The notes beneath the pieces were generated by a model. The model made no database searches. It saw nothing but the letters and a program-made list of their open reading frames with translations, and was not told the origin of the DNA. Positions 10,901-22,969 of a stretch of DNA of 64,000 nt are shown piece by piece (the first letter of the stretch is position 1; every line of letters starts with the position of its first letter). Source of the stretch: Setophaga petechia (lineage: Eukaryota; Chordata; Aves; Passeriformes; Parulidae); the NCBI GenBank assembly GCA_024362935.1, contig JANCRA010000028.1:3942501-4006500 (forward strand), given 5' to 3'. The translations under genes were made by a program, and so were the position numbers.

Positions 10901-13900
10901 TTCTGCAGCAGGAGAAGAAACATCCACTTAAGCCCCCATACCACATCGACATACACACCCCTTCATCTCAGGGCCAAGTTGAAACTGCTTCAAATTCCCA
11001 ATGACACACATATCTTATCAGAGCTGCTTTGCATAATGCATAAATATTTATTTGCTTTTAATCCTGCAAAGCAAACCTGCCTTGTGGCACGTTTCCCTTA
11101 ATCGGCAGCTCTGGCGCCCGACAAAGCGCCAAGAGAAGCATGTCCCAAATTCAGAGCCTGCTTTAGATGCAGGGGCAGGGAAATAAGCACCCAAGGTCCA
11201 GTACCCACCACCTCCTGGGGTGCCCAGGGCAGGATTGGGGTGCCAAAGCAGCCATAAAGCAACCCTGGCTCCTTGCCTGCAGGCAAACGAAGAGCTTGGC
11301 TCAGGCACCTCATAAATAACAGAAAATAAATATATCTGCATCATGAAACCGTGAGAGTGTGTGTGAGAGGTGGCTGGATGCTGACTTAGCTCCTGCATGG
11401 TGATGCTTCCAGGAGATGGAGCAGGGAGAGATTTTGGGGGCTAGGTAAAGGAAAAACACCTTGTGACAGGGAAGGCAGAGAGCATATGGCTTATTTTTGG
11501 GGTTCATGGCTTATTTTTGGGGTTCACAGCTTAGTTTTTGTACAAGGGCTTGTTGAGTTGAAAAATGGGAACCCCTCAATGTGATCATCCATGAGGGATT
11601 GTACCACCAGAGACAACTCAGCCTCTCCATCACCCCAGTTCAGGACACTGCTGAGCACAAACCCAAACCCTGTCAGGACCCACACAGCCTCACATGCCAC
11701 AAAACTTGTAGGAACCCATAAAAAATGAGAATTTCCAAACATCAAATCACCCCAACACCAAAACCCCCTCCTGCCTCAGCCAGAAGTACAGGAAGCTGCA
11801 CACTCACCCTCATCCATCCCCACCCCACAGCAATCACAGCATCTACATTTGGACCCTTGGGATTGTGGATTCATTCCTCAATCAGCTCCTCTTCAATGGG
11901 TGGGAAGGAAAAGGCAAGGGGTGCAGCAAGGGGGTGAATTCTGTGCTCAGCTCTTCCCTGCACATGCAGCCAGAGCAGGTAAACACAGAACTACTCCATA
12001 GTGGGCAGGTAAATATACAAATAGGATTTATTTCAGCCACTCTGGCTCATCCTCTGATAACCTGATGACCCAGAGACTGATTCAAAGCAAAATGCTGGTT
12101 TTGCTCAAGATGGGAAGAAGCACCCAGGGTCAGTGATTTGGGACTGGGAGGAGAAACCAGCCCAGCCACCCTGAAGAGGCCTTGCCCAGGAGCTGAGTGT
12201 CACCTTCCACCTCTCCAGCACCTCCAAGGAGGGACACTGCTCCATCCCCATGAACACCTCCCCAGTCCCCATGTCCACTGCCTTGCTGCTGAGGACACAA
12301 AGCACCCCAAAGTGCAGCAAAATCAATACTGGGAAGGCAGTTCCTGGCCCAAATGCCTATCATAGCATCACTGGAAAGGTGGGTTAGTAAAGGGGGAGGA
12401 CACAAAACCCTCTGGCACACCCACACACAGAGGGTTGAGAGGAATGGTGTTTGCTGGAAGGGTTCCCATAGGTATCACAATGGCTTTCAGGCAGGGAGCA
12501 CACACTGGGTACAGACTCAGCTTGGCAACCCCTGAACAGACCCAGGCACAAACAGTGTTATGGGGAGGAGGAAGAAGAGAGAGACCCCAGCAATGTGTTC
12601 TGGACTCACAAACAATCAATGCTGTATGCACCAGTGCTGCAGTTTTGGTTTTGGGGAGTGTGGAGCCATGGGGACATGGGCAGCACAAGCCAAGGAAGCC
12701 ATCAGGCAGCACTAGAAGGGAGTCACCCTCCTGCTGCTCTCCTCACCTGCAGCCCTGACAGGAGCATTTTCCCTTCTGCTCTCCTGGTCTTGCACCTCCA
12801 AAGTGCCAGCTCAGGCTGCCACCAGGCACCAGCTTCCATGGCCCACAGGGACAATGCCACAGCAAAGTCCATCCAGTCTGGACATGGATGAGACCCCCAC
12901 AAGATGCAAAAGCCTCCTTGGATTCTGCAGCATCCAGAGCAGCAGCTCCCCAGAGCAGAGACAATTCCACATTATTTTGAATGATCATGTTCAAAATAAT
13001 AAAGGACGCCTACGTGCTCAAAGGCATTGACAGCAACCCAGCACCAGCCCAGGAGTTAAAAATAGCCCTTTGCAAAATAGCCCTTTGCAGGAGTGCCAGC
13101 CCTGACCACAGCACCCCTGGCCCTGTGGGACACACACTCTCTCTGCTCTGTCCATTGGCATCACCACATCAGCTCCATGGCACACTCAAAGCTCAGCAGG
13201 TGGTGAAATAGGCATCTTGCTTGAAGGAAAAAAGAAAAAAAATAATCAAAAGGAGAAAAAAATATATTCAAGGACCCTATGCTGCTTGGGGAGAGAGAAA
13301 TAAATGAAGATGGGGAGAAAATTTATTGGGTTTCAAGCCCTAACCTGAGCAGGTGATGTTCAGAGAGCACTGAGGTGCAGAGAGGAGCCAAGCATCACCC
13401 TTGACAGATGTGAAAACAGAGGAAATATTTGAATTACAGCAGAGGTACTGGAGCTGTCTTTTACCATGGAGAGCCTTGTGCAGGCAGCAATAGGGCTGGA
13501 TTTCTGCAGGTGAAATTCCCACAGAGATAAAGACCTTGGTTTCCAACAAGCAGTGGCATTGTACATAAACTACAACAGAAAATGTGGGGAAACAAAGAAG
13601 TTTTCAAGACAGCACATAACCCTCAGATGGGGGGCTTAGGGAAAGCTGGTGGGAACAGTGGGAAGACAGTACCAGTGAGAAATAGGGCTGGTCTCACTCT
13701 CCCACCCTCCAAAGGAAGAAACCTTTGGACAGGTGAGGGGAAAAATTAGCCCACCTAACCAATAAGTATTTGAGGGGCACAGATGGAGGTGGATGCAATG
13801 CAATGGATGCTGCAGGACCAGCAAGGAGCCTTGGGAAGGGCACAGGTGGGTGCTGGGTCCATCCCAGAGCCAGGTTTTCACTTTGAGAGCTCATGTGGGA

Positions 13901-14227
13901 CTGGATGCATCAGGCTGATCAGCTCATGACACCAGTCATGCTTGTCTCCCTTAAATGTCTTTCTTGTCCCCTCTCATTCTAAACAAACAAACAAAAAACC
14001 CCCAAACAGCCTGACACTAATTCTGACAGGTTTAATAAATGTTTAATGTCCTGTTAAAGGTCACCACCCACTCACCTCTGCCTGTGGATCTGCAGTGCCA
14101 GCACTGGGGCACTCTGCTTGGGCTGTGCTGTCTCATAAGGGCCCTGATGCCCAGCCTGGCACCTCCCAAGGAGCTGTGGGGCAGGGCTGGCACATGCAGT
14201 GAACCCCAGCTAAACCCTCACCTTTGA

Positions 14228-14410
14228 TGGCACAGGGTGCCCAGAGCAGCTGGGGCTGCCCCAGGATCCCTGGCAGTGCCCAAGGCCAGGTTGGACAGGG
14301 CTGGGAGCAGCCTGGGACAGTGGGAGGTGTCCCTGCCATGGCAGGGGACTGGAACAAGATGATCTTTAATGTTCCTTCCAACCCAAGCCATTCTATGGTT
14401 CCATGATTCA
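14228..14410 (+). mobile_element. CR1 LINE 3' fragment
   Basis: Plus-oriented CR1 3' end. It runs from 'gcacagggtgcccagagcag' through 'ggtgtccctgccatggcagg' to 'ccttccaacccaagccattc' and a 'tatggttccatgatt' tail. Confidence 0.92.
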
Positions 14411-17400
14411 AGATCCTGGATGAACTTCATCTGAGGGCATGGAGGTAAACACATTTTGGGGGGCAAAAATACCAAATTCTAGCTCAGGGTAAAATGTTTT
14501 AATTTCACTTAAAGGGTTTCTGGGCATTTTTCCCCAGGAAGACAAGATGAAATTACAGCCCAGCAATTCCCCTAAAGGGTGCAGAGCAATTTATTTCCAG
14601 TGATCCTCTTCTAATGAAGCCAATTTTTAACCTTGTCAGAAGGTGCACGCAGGCTCGGGGCACTGGTGCAGCTCCCTTCCCCCATGCCTGCCTTTCCCAG
14701 GATGGAAACCTCCAACCTAAACCCCAACCAGGATGTTTATTTAAGACCCAAACCCCAAAGGCATTTTAAACAAGCAAAGTTCCTCACATATTTTGCCGAC
14801 CAAGTGCAATCCTTCATGGCAGGGATTGCAAGCTTGCACCCAGGGGGTTCTGGGGGTCCCTGCTGCCATGAGGATGGTGTCCCACTGCTCAGGTGGGAGC
14901 AAGGATGATCCTGTGGGACCCACCCAGGGACCTGGTGGCACCTTGTGGTGTTGTCAGAGCATTCCAACACATCTGGGTCTCCACAGCTCAGCAATGTGGT
15001 GGCCCAGTTTTTGGGAAGCTGGCCAATGACCCCACCATCACCCCAACAGCCTCTCTGCACTCCAGTGGGAATTGGTCCTCACCAGCTGGAAAGGCTCAAC
15101 AGCTCATGTGCCAGCTGATTAAGAGGGAGGAAGCCATAAGAAAAAGCCCTTTCTCCATCCATAGCAGGCACTCGTGTTTCTCCTAGGACACATCTGACAC
15201 CAGCCAGCAGGAAGTAGCAGGGGAGCAGCAGTACAGCAGGCAGCTCCCACTGCTCCCTGCAGCAGCTCTTCAGCAGATGGTGGCTCATAACATCATTATG
15301 TTTACCTAACAAGATTGCTTTATTGTAGCCCTCCAACAATAAAGCCAGAGCATCTCAAAGCAGTGGCCAACGCCTGGGCTTTGACAATCCTGGTGCCAAA
15401 AACATATATATGTAATTTTAGATCTTTATATAAATCGTGATTTTAGAGGTCACAGTAATACACTGATTTTTTTTTCCCCATACTAAAACAGATGTGACTC
15501 ACATGCAAGCAAAAAGACATACAATTCAATGCTTTAAATTCTTTTAAGTGCCGGGGTGGGGAGTTGCTGTAGCAATTTGGGTAATGCCACGGGCACACAG
15601 AGCTCAACCCCCAATCTACCCAGAGCAGGACGCCAGAGACAGCGTTCCTCCTCCTGGCAAGGACTGTCATTCCCTGTCTGCACAGCAAACAGGGTCCCAG
15701 CCTCCTAAATAATAATGCAATACAAATAATAAAAGATAATTCCCACATATTTAATCATTACCAGAGCTCTGGGAAGAAATGATAATCAGGCCCCTACTAA
15801 TTAGGGAGACATAATCCTGCCTTTCCTACAGGTTTTTCCATCCCTGTCTCCTACCCTGCAATGAAACAAGAAGAAATCCAGCCCAGTGGGAAGGAGTGTA
15901 GCTTTGGTGGAAGCCTCAAACAGATCCCAAAGCACAGCCACAGTGGGCACAGCCACATCCTACCAATGCCAAATTCCCCATCCCACTGGACTCAGCATCC
16001 ACCCTACCATGACTGCAACCCATCCCTTATGGTACCTCCTGTGACTGTCCAAGCAGCAGCATCCATCCAGGGAAATCCTTCCCCTTGCCACCAAGGTCCC
16101 TCTGGGATCTCAGCCTTGCAGCAGGACCAGCAGCTTGGCTCAAGCCTCACCCAAAGGTTTCCAGCATCCTGCAGCATTCAGTGACAGTGGGCAGCAGGGA
16201 GGGCAGTGCTGGCACTGGTGCCACCGACGTGCCTGGCACTGAGCCCTTATGAATGGACAGGGTTAATGGCTGGCATGAGGATTGCTGCTAATTAGCAGCA
16301 GGGCTGGGTTGGTCCCTTTCATCTGTGCATCCTGTCAGCGTGGGAGTTCTGCCCAGCTCCAGGGAGCCACCTCCAGCTTGGTGAGATGGCCTGAGATGTC
16401 TCCACTGCCCAGGGCCAGTCCTCTGGTGCTACCAGGCTGGAGCCCAGCAGCAAATGAGCAGCCAGTGCCTCAAGGCAAGGTCACCTCTCACAGGTACTGA
16501 GCTGTAGGTGGCTTCCCAGGCAGGAGACATCCACACAGACACAGCTGGAGCCAAAGACACAATGTGGTCTCTGCCAAAACCTGGGCACAGAGAGTCACTC
16601 ATGCCATTAAAGGTGGGTGAAGCAACTTCCAGCACAGCAACCAGATAAAACTATGGAGAACTTTCTCACCCACTGGGGTGTTTTGTTTCCAGTGTCATCC
16701 TGCTCTGGAAGACTCCCACTCTGTAAGTTTTCCCTAAGCCAGACCAATGTCTCTATATTCTTCCAAACAACAGTTACCTGTTGAAAAGCTTTGAAGGTTT
16801 TTAGCCAGGGAGAAGGAAGCCAAGGGCTCCTATACAACCCATGGCAGGGACCCCATGTAGCCATCCTGCTTCACCCAGTGATTTGAACTGGGACTGAACA
16901 ATGGTGCTGCCCATCAAAGCCCAGGCTCCATGTTCTTCTCTCAGAAGCACATAAATCTGTGCAATCTCTGTGCATCCATTGCAGGGGGAGGTTTCTCCTC
17001 CAGAAGAAACCAAGCCAAGCAGATCACACAACCCTGGCAGTGACCAGCATCCACACATATCACCAAAAAGTTTAAGAAATAATCTAAAAATTAAAAATGG
17101 TTAAAACCATCCTGCTCAGGAGTTTTCTTCCCAGCCATCTCCAGTGGGATCTACACCTCAAAGCACCCTCTGGGCTCCCAGGTTTTAACTGTGGGGCTGT
17201 GGGAACAGATCAACAGCAGGTCTGTGGGGCCCACCACAAGCCTTTGCAGCCACCTGCTCACACCCACTTGGATGGGCCAGGGGCACTGCCAGACCCCAGC
17301 ACACCCACAGGGATGTCACCCATGGCCAGGAGGCATCTGGCCTTGTCTCTTCCATCTCCTGGGGCAGAAGTCCCAGGCATGCAGGTGGGCTCTACATGGC

Positions 17401-20400
17401 ACATTTCCAGGACCCATCCTGGGTCCACACCAACCTACCCACTGGCACTTGTTCTGTTTAATGTTAAAGATGTAAAGAAAATGAAGGTGGACATCTCAGC
17501 CCTCATATGAGAGGTAGAGATTGGCTTTGAGGAGGGACACGCTGGCAAAGGACAATGACATCCACGTGGCTGTGCAGCAGCAGTCATGCTCCTTGCTGGT
17601 CCCCCACTCATTCCACACAGATTAATTAATTACCTTTTTAAACCAGCTAGACCAGCACAGAGCAGAGGCAAGACAGAAACTCCCACAGAAGCTGTTTGCA
17701 TGGACAAATGTAAATCCTGCTCAGCACAGTCTGCTCCTGAGGAGGGGGTCCATGTGCCCAGTGCTTTCCTCCACAGCATCTCACCTCAAGGGATGCTTTC
17801 CTTTGCTGCCACAGCAAGGAGAGCCTTGCTGTGCTCTGGGTAAGCTCCTAAGGTGGTGTTTGGCAGCAGCTCCTGGACCAGGATGGGACATGAGATGGTC
17901 CCACATGCCCCAGCTGATTTGGGGGTCCCTGGGAGAAACACCCCAGTGCTCCACCACTCTTGGGATTGAAGCAAATTTAACCAAGAGAGCAACACCAAGA
18001 AATGAAGCGTCAAAACAGCAAGCCAGAAATCCCCATGACCACAATTCCTAAAGCCCACCTGGGGCCACTGCAGCCCCCTACAGCTCTTGACTGCTTTTTA
18101 AAGACAACATTTCAAGAAATGCAAACTGAACATGCCCTGGGAAGGGACAGGGCTGCCACAGGGCAGAGCAGAGCCTTGGGAAGCTTCACTCCAGTCTGCA
18201 AAGAGCTGTCACCTCCTCTGCAAACCTCCAGCTGGGGCTCTCTCTACCCCCAGCCCCACGGCTCTGGTCACAATCCAGATGGACACCAGATCCCTTCCCC
18301 ACAGCTTCCAGCTGGGCTCTTCCCAATGAATGAGCCAATAAATGCATATTTAGCTCATGGAGAGCTATCTGCATCTCGGGAGGGGCTCCCAGAAGGTCCT
18401 TTCCTGTCCTCCAGAAGGTCTCTTGGGGTGGAAAACCTCTGCTCCTCCCTGAAAGCCCTGAAGAAGTTTTGTCATTACCAGCAAGGTGTTAACACAGCCA
18501 CACACATGGCTGGAGGATCAAAGCCAGAACAATAACACAGCCCCTCATCTGCTCATCATGCCCCTTCCCCAAACCATCACACACCCCTTGCACCTCAGCC
18601 CAGTCATCCTGGAGCAGCAGGATCCATTCACACATTTTCCTCCATGACAAACCAGCACCACCTCCACTCACCACAGGCATCTGCAAATGGGTGCTGGCAG
18701 CACTCAGAATAACCAAACCATGCCCAACACCACTGCCCAAGATGGGGACAGCCAGCAGCAAGGCCAGGGGTCAGCCCTGCAGCCAACCTCCAGCTGGAGT
18801 CCCTGTGCATTCCTGCAGCCTGGCTGCTGGGGTGCTGCTGACAAAATTCCTGAAGGAAGTCCAGGGCATTGATAATTGCCAAAAAACATCTGAGCTATTT
18901 CCTGTGGGAGAAGCAGACGGGAATCCCCCATTAACTCCAGGAGCCAGAGGTTGTGTTTTGGCCTGGGACTTTGGGGGTTTGGTGTTCTTCTCCTTCCTAT
19001 AAGCATCACTCCAGTTATATGTGATGCACACCATGTAGGACAGCCAGACCTGTACCCTCTGTGCTGGCCCCAAAGCCCACCTTTCTTGTCACCTCCTGCC
19101 CCATGCAAGGTTCTTGTGAAAGGAAGGGCTGGGCTGGCAGTGTGGGCACTGTGTCTCACCCAAGCAGATAGAGCCAGGTTGCTAAACGTGTCCTTGAGCA
19201 GCTTCCTGCTCATCTGCCCCAGCTTCTCATTAGCAAACCTGAACGAGCAGCGACAGCACCAGAGCTCCTCCAGAGATGGGAAAGCCCTCTCAGGAGGGAC
19301 AGCAGGAGCAGGCAGCAGCACCAGAGCAAATCCTTGGCGTCATTCATTCCTCAGCTTCTGCAGGCACCACATGAGGGCAGCTGCCTGATCCCTTCTCCTG
19401 TCCACAGAGCGGCAACACACCCCTGGCAGGTGTCACCCCAGAAATGTGGCTTTGAGAGGTCGAGCCAGCCTGGAGAGCCAGAGTGCATGGGAAACCAGTG
19501 GCACAGCCCCAAGGCAGGGCACCCTGTCCCTGAGTGGCCACTGGTGGTCACAGGGATTCTGGCTCTGCAAGGGAGACTGGCTCTAAAGGGAACCAGTCTG
19601 GCTCTAAAGGGAGAAGAGCAGGGGACCCTCGGGTGCTCATAAAAGCACAGTGCCCTGACACGCAACCAGCTGCTGACACTGCTCCCATGGCAGCACGTGC
19701 TGCTGTGCCAGGGCTTGCTGCTCTGCCTCAGGGGCTGCAGCAGAGGCACTGGGACACTGCCTTTGGCTGCCAGCAGCGTCAGGTCTCATCCTGGTGGTCC
19801 CCATAGTGCTGCAGCAGTTTCCACTGAAGGGGATTCTGCAGGCTCAGATGGGCAACGACCAGCTTAATGGGTCTGGGTGCATTGTTGGGGACTCTGTGGC
19901 ATTAAAGGTTCTCACATCCACAAGATTATTCCCCAGCTACAGCACTTCCAACAGCTCCTTCAGCGGGAGCAGCATGAAGGGCAGACACCCCGAAGCTCCC
20001 GTTATGCAAGGCCACCACTGATGTCCCCAGGTGTTCCAGTGTCCACAGCTTCACACTGACAGGTGACAGATGTGGCAGCAGGCTGGGTGACCAGCCTCAA
20101 AGTGCCCATAGCAGCTCTGCCATGGTGCTCAGTGGCACCATCACCTCCCCAGGTGCCCTCGCCTGGCTGTGCCCAGAGCCCACCACAAACAGCCAGCATT
20201 ACCTGCACAGCACCGCCGGGCCCAAGCTCACTCCTGCACCAGGCACATTAATAGGATCACTCCAATTTACAGCTTATCCCAGATAAACCTACTGCCAGCC
20301 CCACACGCTGCAAGGACAAGGGCACCCGCTCCTCAGGGAGCAACTTTCTCCCCATCACAGCCATCCCTCGGCACCAAAAATCCTCCACTCACCCTGCAGA

Positions 20401-20639
20401 GGATGCCTGTTCCTTCAGGCCATGGCCATGGTGCCCAGGCCAGCTGAAGCCCCAGCAGCTCAGCACCGTGTTTCTATTTCCAGCAGCACTGCTGCCAATC
20501 CCCACACCAGCTCAGAGGAGGCAAGCTCCAGCAGAGCCCTGCTTCCAGCTCCCCTTCCTGCCTGGCACCGTCCAGCACAGCCAGGGCAGGTGGTGGTCAC
20601 AGAAATGCCTTCAGGATGTGGGCCACCCCTGAGGGCCAG

Positions 20640-21620
20640 CCTGACATCCCCTATCCCACCCCAGCTCTACCGCTCCCTGCGCCCCCTCTGCAGCACTATC
20701 AGCCCCAGCTCCTAATGCCCTCCCAGCCTTGCTGCTTCCTGGCATCCCTTCACAGCCCCCATGGATCCCACCGACCCCAGGGCCCATCATCATCCCCAGC
20801 ATCCCCCCCACCAGCCATAGAGACCCCCCAGCTGCAGTGAGGTGAACACCCCATCAGCTCTAATACCCCCGGCATCTCCAAGCCCTACAGATCTTCACTA
20901 TCCTTCCCAACCCTAACAACATCCCGAGCCCCTGCCAAGCTCTACTGCCCTGCTGCAGCCTCCCCCAGCCCCACTGCCCTGCAGCATCCCCCCGCACTAT
21001 CAGCTCCCAGTATTCCTATTACCCCCCTGAACTCTCCCACACTAATGAGCCTGGCATTCCTTCCCCAGCATCCCTCCAGCCCCAATAATCACAGCATCCC
21101 CTGCAGCGACCCCAACATCCCCCGTGCCTTGATGCCACACTGCACCCCCACAGCCCTATTAACCCCCACCAGCCCGAATGAATCCCCCAGCCCTCAGCCT
21201 TAAAGAGCATCCCTCAGCCTTAAAAAGCCCAGCATGCCCCCCACCCTACTGCCCCCCAGCCCTCTCATCTCCCCAGCAACCCCACTGCCCACTGACATCC
21301 CCCGAGCCTTGATGTCGTTCAGCAGCCCTGCAGCCGTATCCCCCCTCCAGCAGTCCCGCTGCCCCTCCGCATCTCCCAGCGCTCACCCCTACCCAATGTC
21401 CTGCGCTGCATCCTCAGCACCACCCTCCCCCCGGATCCCCAACGCTGCCCCGCACACCTCCAGCCCCAACACTCCCAACCACCCCCCGAATCCTGCTGCC
21501 CCCCGCATCCCTCAGCCCTATCCCGCGCCCCCAGCCCCACCGCTGCCCCACGCTCCACATCCCCCTGCCCCATTGCACCCCGCACCCCCAGTGCCCCCCG
21601 CCGCTGCTCCCCCCCCAGGG
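20640..21620. repeat. C-rich low-complexity tract at start of GTF2IRD1 intron 1
   Basis: About 1 kb of degenerate C-rich sequence built from 'ccccagcatcccc'-like words, with almost no G runs on the plus strand. On the minus strand, which is the GTF2IRD1 sense strand, it is strongly G-rich. It begins some 60 bp inside the predicted intron 1. Pro/Ser/Ala-rich open frames here are composition artefacts. Confidence 0.8.
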
Positions 21621-22250
21621 CCGTGACCGGGGGTGGAGAGGGGACCCGTCAGGAGGGGAGGGGAGGCCAAAACTTTTCCTTACCGCGGGCGGTTGGGGCG
21701 CGGCGCCGCTGCCTCCCCCGGCGAGGCTGCGCGGGAGCGGCGGGAGCGGCGGGAGCGGCGGGGGCGGGCGGGCGGGGGCCGGGATGGAGCCGCCTCCCGC
21801 CGCCTCCCGCCGCTTCCCGGGCGGAGCCGGTACAACCCGACAGGGGCCTAAAGGAATGAAAAGAAGCCGAGAGAGGGGGGGTGTTGTTTTTTTTTTTTTC
21901 CCCCTCTCCCCCCCCGCCCCCCACCCCAAATCGGGCAGGGAGAGCAGTTCTTTGTTCTGTAATCCCAGTAAAAGTGCCAGCCATTCGCCCCGCCGCTAAT
22001 CCCAACCCCGCGCAACGGCCGCATCCATTGGCTGCCCTTTACACACGGGATTAACCAGCCCGAAAACGGGGAGGGGGGGCTGCTGGAGGCCGGGGGAGCT
22101 CTGGAAGTCCTTTCACGCCGCGCCGGGGACGCGCCGAGACCCTACCGGGCCACGCGGGCGCGTCCCCGGCGCGGCCCCGGCGCGTCCCCGGCTCTGGGGT
22201 GCCGTGGGTGCGTGTCGCCACCTGTTGGTGCTGGCACGGCTGGGTTTGGC
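21600..22250 (-). promoter_or_regulatory. GTF2IRD1: CpG island promoter of GTF2IRD1
   Basis: A GC-rich, CpG-dense block with GC-box-like runs (for example gggcggg near 21,765) stands out sharply from its surroundings. It contains the predicted minus-strand noncoding exon, so it is the likely GTF2IRD1 promoter. The transcription start cannot be placed by eye. A T run near 21,886-21,900 on the plus strand interrupts the island. Bidirectional activity is possible, but I found no plus-strand gene starting here. Confidence 0.7.
21684..22005 (-). other. GTF2IRD1: Predicted GTF2IRD1 noncoding exon 1
   Basis: Within the CpG island, the minus strand has a good splice donor (exon ending ...CCGCG, then GTAAGG) at the 21,684/21,683 boundary. 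Joined to the acceptor before 1635, it would supply the 5'UTR of GTF2IRD1, whose start codon lies only six bases into the second exon. The upstream limit given is a guess bounded by the island. The exon is inferred from the donor, the CpG context and the need for a first exon; no homology supports it. Confidence 0.5.
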
Positions 22251-22312
22251 CGGGTGTCGTGTGGATTGGCACCTCTTGGCACGGCTTGATCCGTCGGGAC
22301 ATGACATGGTGT

Positions 22313-22690
22313 AGAGTCATAGCACCGCATCATGGTTTGCGTTGGAAGGGGCCGCAAAGATCATCTTGTTCCAAGCCTCCTTCCATGGGCAGGGACACCT
22401 TCCACTGTCCCGGGTTGCTCCAAGCCCCGTCCAACTTGGCCTTGAATACTCCATGGGATGGGGTAGCCACAGCTGCTCTGGGCACCCTGAGCCAGGAGGA
22501 AATTCTTCCCTGCCCTCTGGCAGTGTGAAGCCATTCCCCTTGGTCCTTTCTCTCAAGCCCTTGTTCAGAATCCCTCTCCAGCTCTCATGGAGCCCCTTTA
22601 GGCACTGGAAGGGTCTCTAAATTCTCTAGGATCTCCCCAGAGCCTTCTCTTCTCCAGGCTGAACAACCCCAGCTCTTCAGCTTGTCTTCA
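22313..22690 (-). mobile_element. CR1 LINE 3' fragment
   Basis: Minus-oriented CR1: 'gtttgcgttggaaggggccg' at the 3' end, through 'ccatgggcagggacaccttc', 'ggttgctccaagccccgtcc' and 'tctccaggctgaacaacccc'. It borders the GTF2IRD1 CpG island. Confidence 0.92.
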
Positions 22691-22719
22691 TTAGCAGAGG
22701 TGCTTCGGGGGCATAGCAC

Positions 22720-22965
22720 AGCACAGCTCAGCTCAGCACAGACCAGCCTGGCCATGCACAGCTCAGCTCAGCACAGCCTGGCCCTGCACAGCTCAGTTCA
22801 GCACAGTCTGGCCCTGCACAGCTCAGTTCAGCACAGCCTGGCCCTGCACAGCCCAGTTCAGCACAGCCTGGCCCTGCACAGCCCAGTTCAGCACAGTCTG
22901 ACCCTGCACAGCCCAGTTCAGCACAGCCTGGCTCTGCACAGCACAGGTCTGCATGTCTTGGCTCA
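22720..22965. repeat. 30-bp minisatellite, about 7-8 units
   Basis: Units of exactly 30 bp built on 'gcacagcctggccctgcaca' plus 'gcccagttca' are stacked head to tail with C/T variants, and the edges are degenerate. The array follows directly on the CR1 fragment, about 0.7 kb from the GTF2IRD1 promoter. Because 30 is a multiple of three, it yields long false open frames on both strands. Confidence 0.95.
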
Positions 22966-22969
22966 GCAC

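Larger units (their letters stand above)
1636..21683 (-). other. GTF2IRD1: GTF2IRD1 intron 1 (~20 kb)
   Basis: Inferred intron between the predicted noncoding exon in the 21.7-22.0 kb CpG island and the coding exon at 1507-1635. A long first intron fits the family. Contents: CR1 fragments at about 3.0, 5.5-6.6, 7.9 and 14.2 kb; a TA/TG microsatellite at 5.39 kb; small tandem duplications at 3531-3637, 6610-6650, 11485-11525 and 13060-13090; and a C-rich low-complexity tract at 20.6-21.6 kb. AT-rich, motif-dense islands near 8.3, 10.7 and 15.7 kb could be regulatory. I found no convincing coding exon. Confidence 0.7.

Noticed and set aside
18704..19321. 205-codon minus-strand frame at 19 kb
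   Set aside because: Only a 79-nt segment looks exon-like; the rest is ordinary intron sequence. Kept as a low-interest finding, not as a gene.
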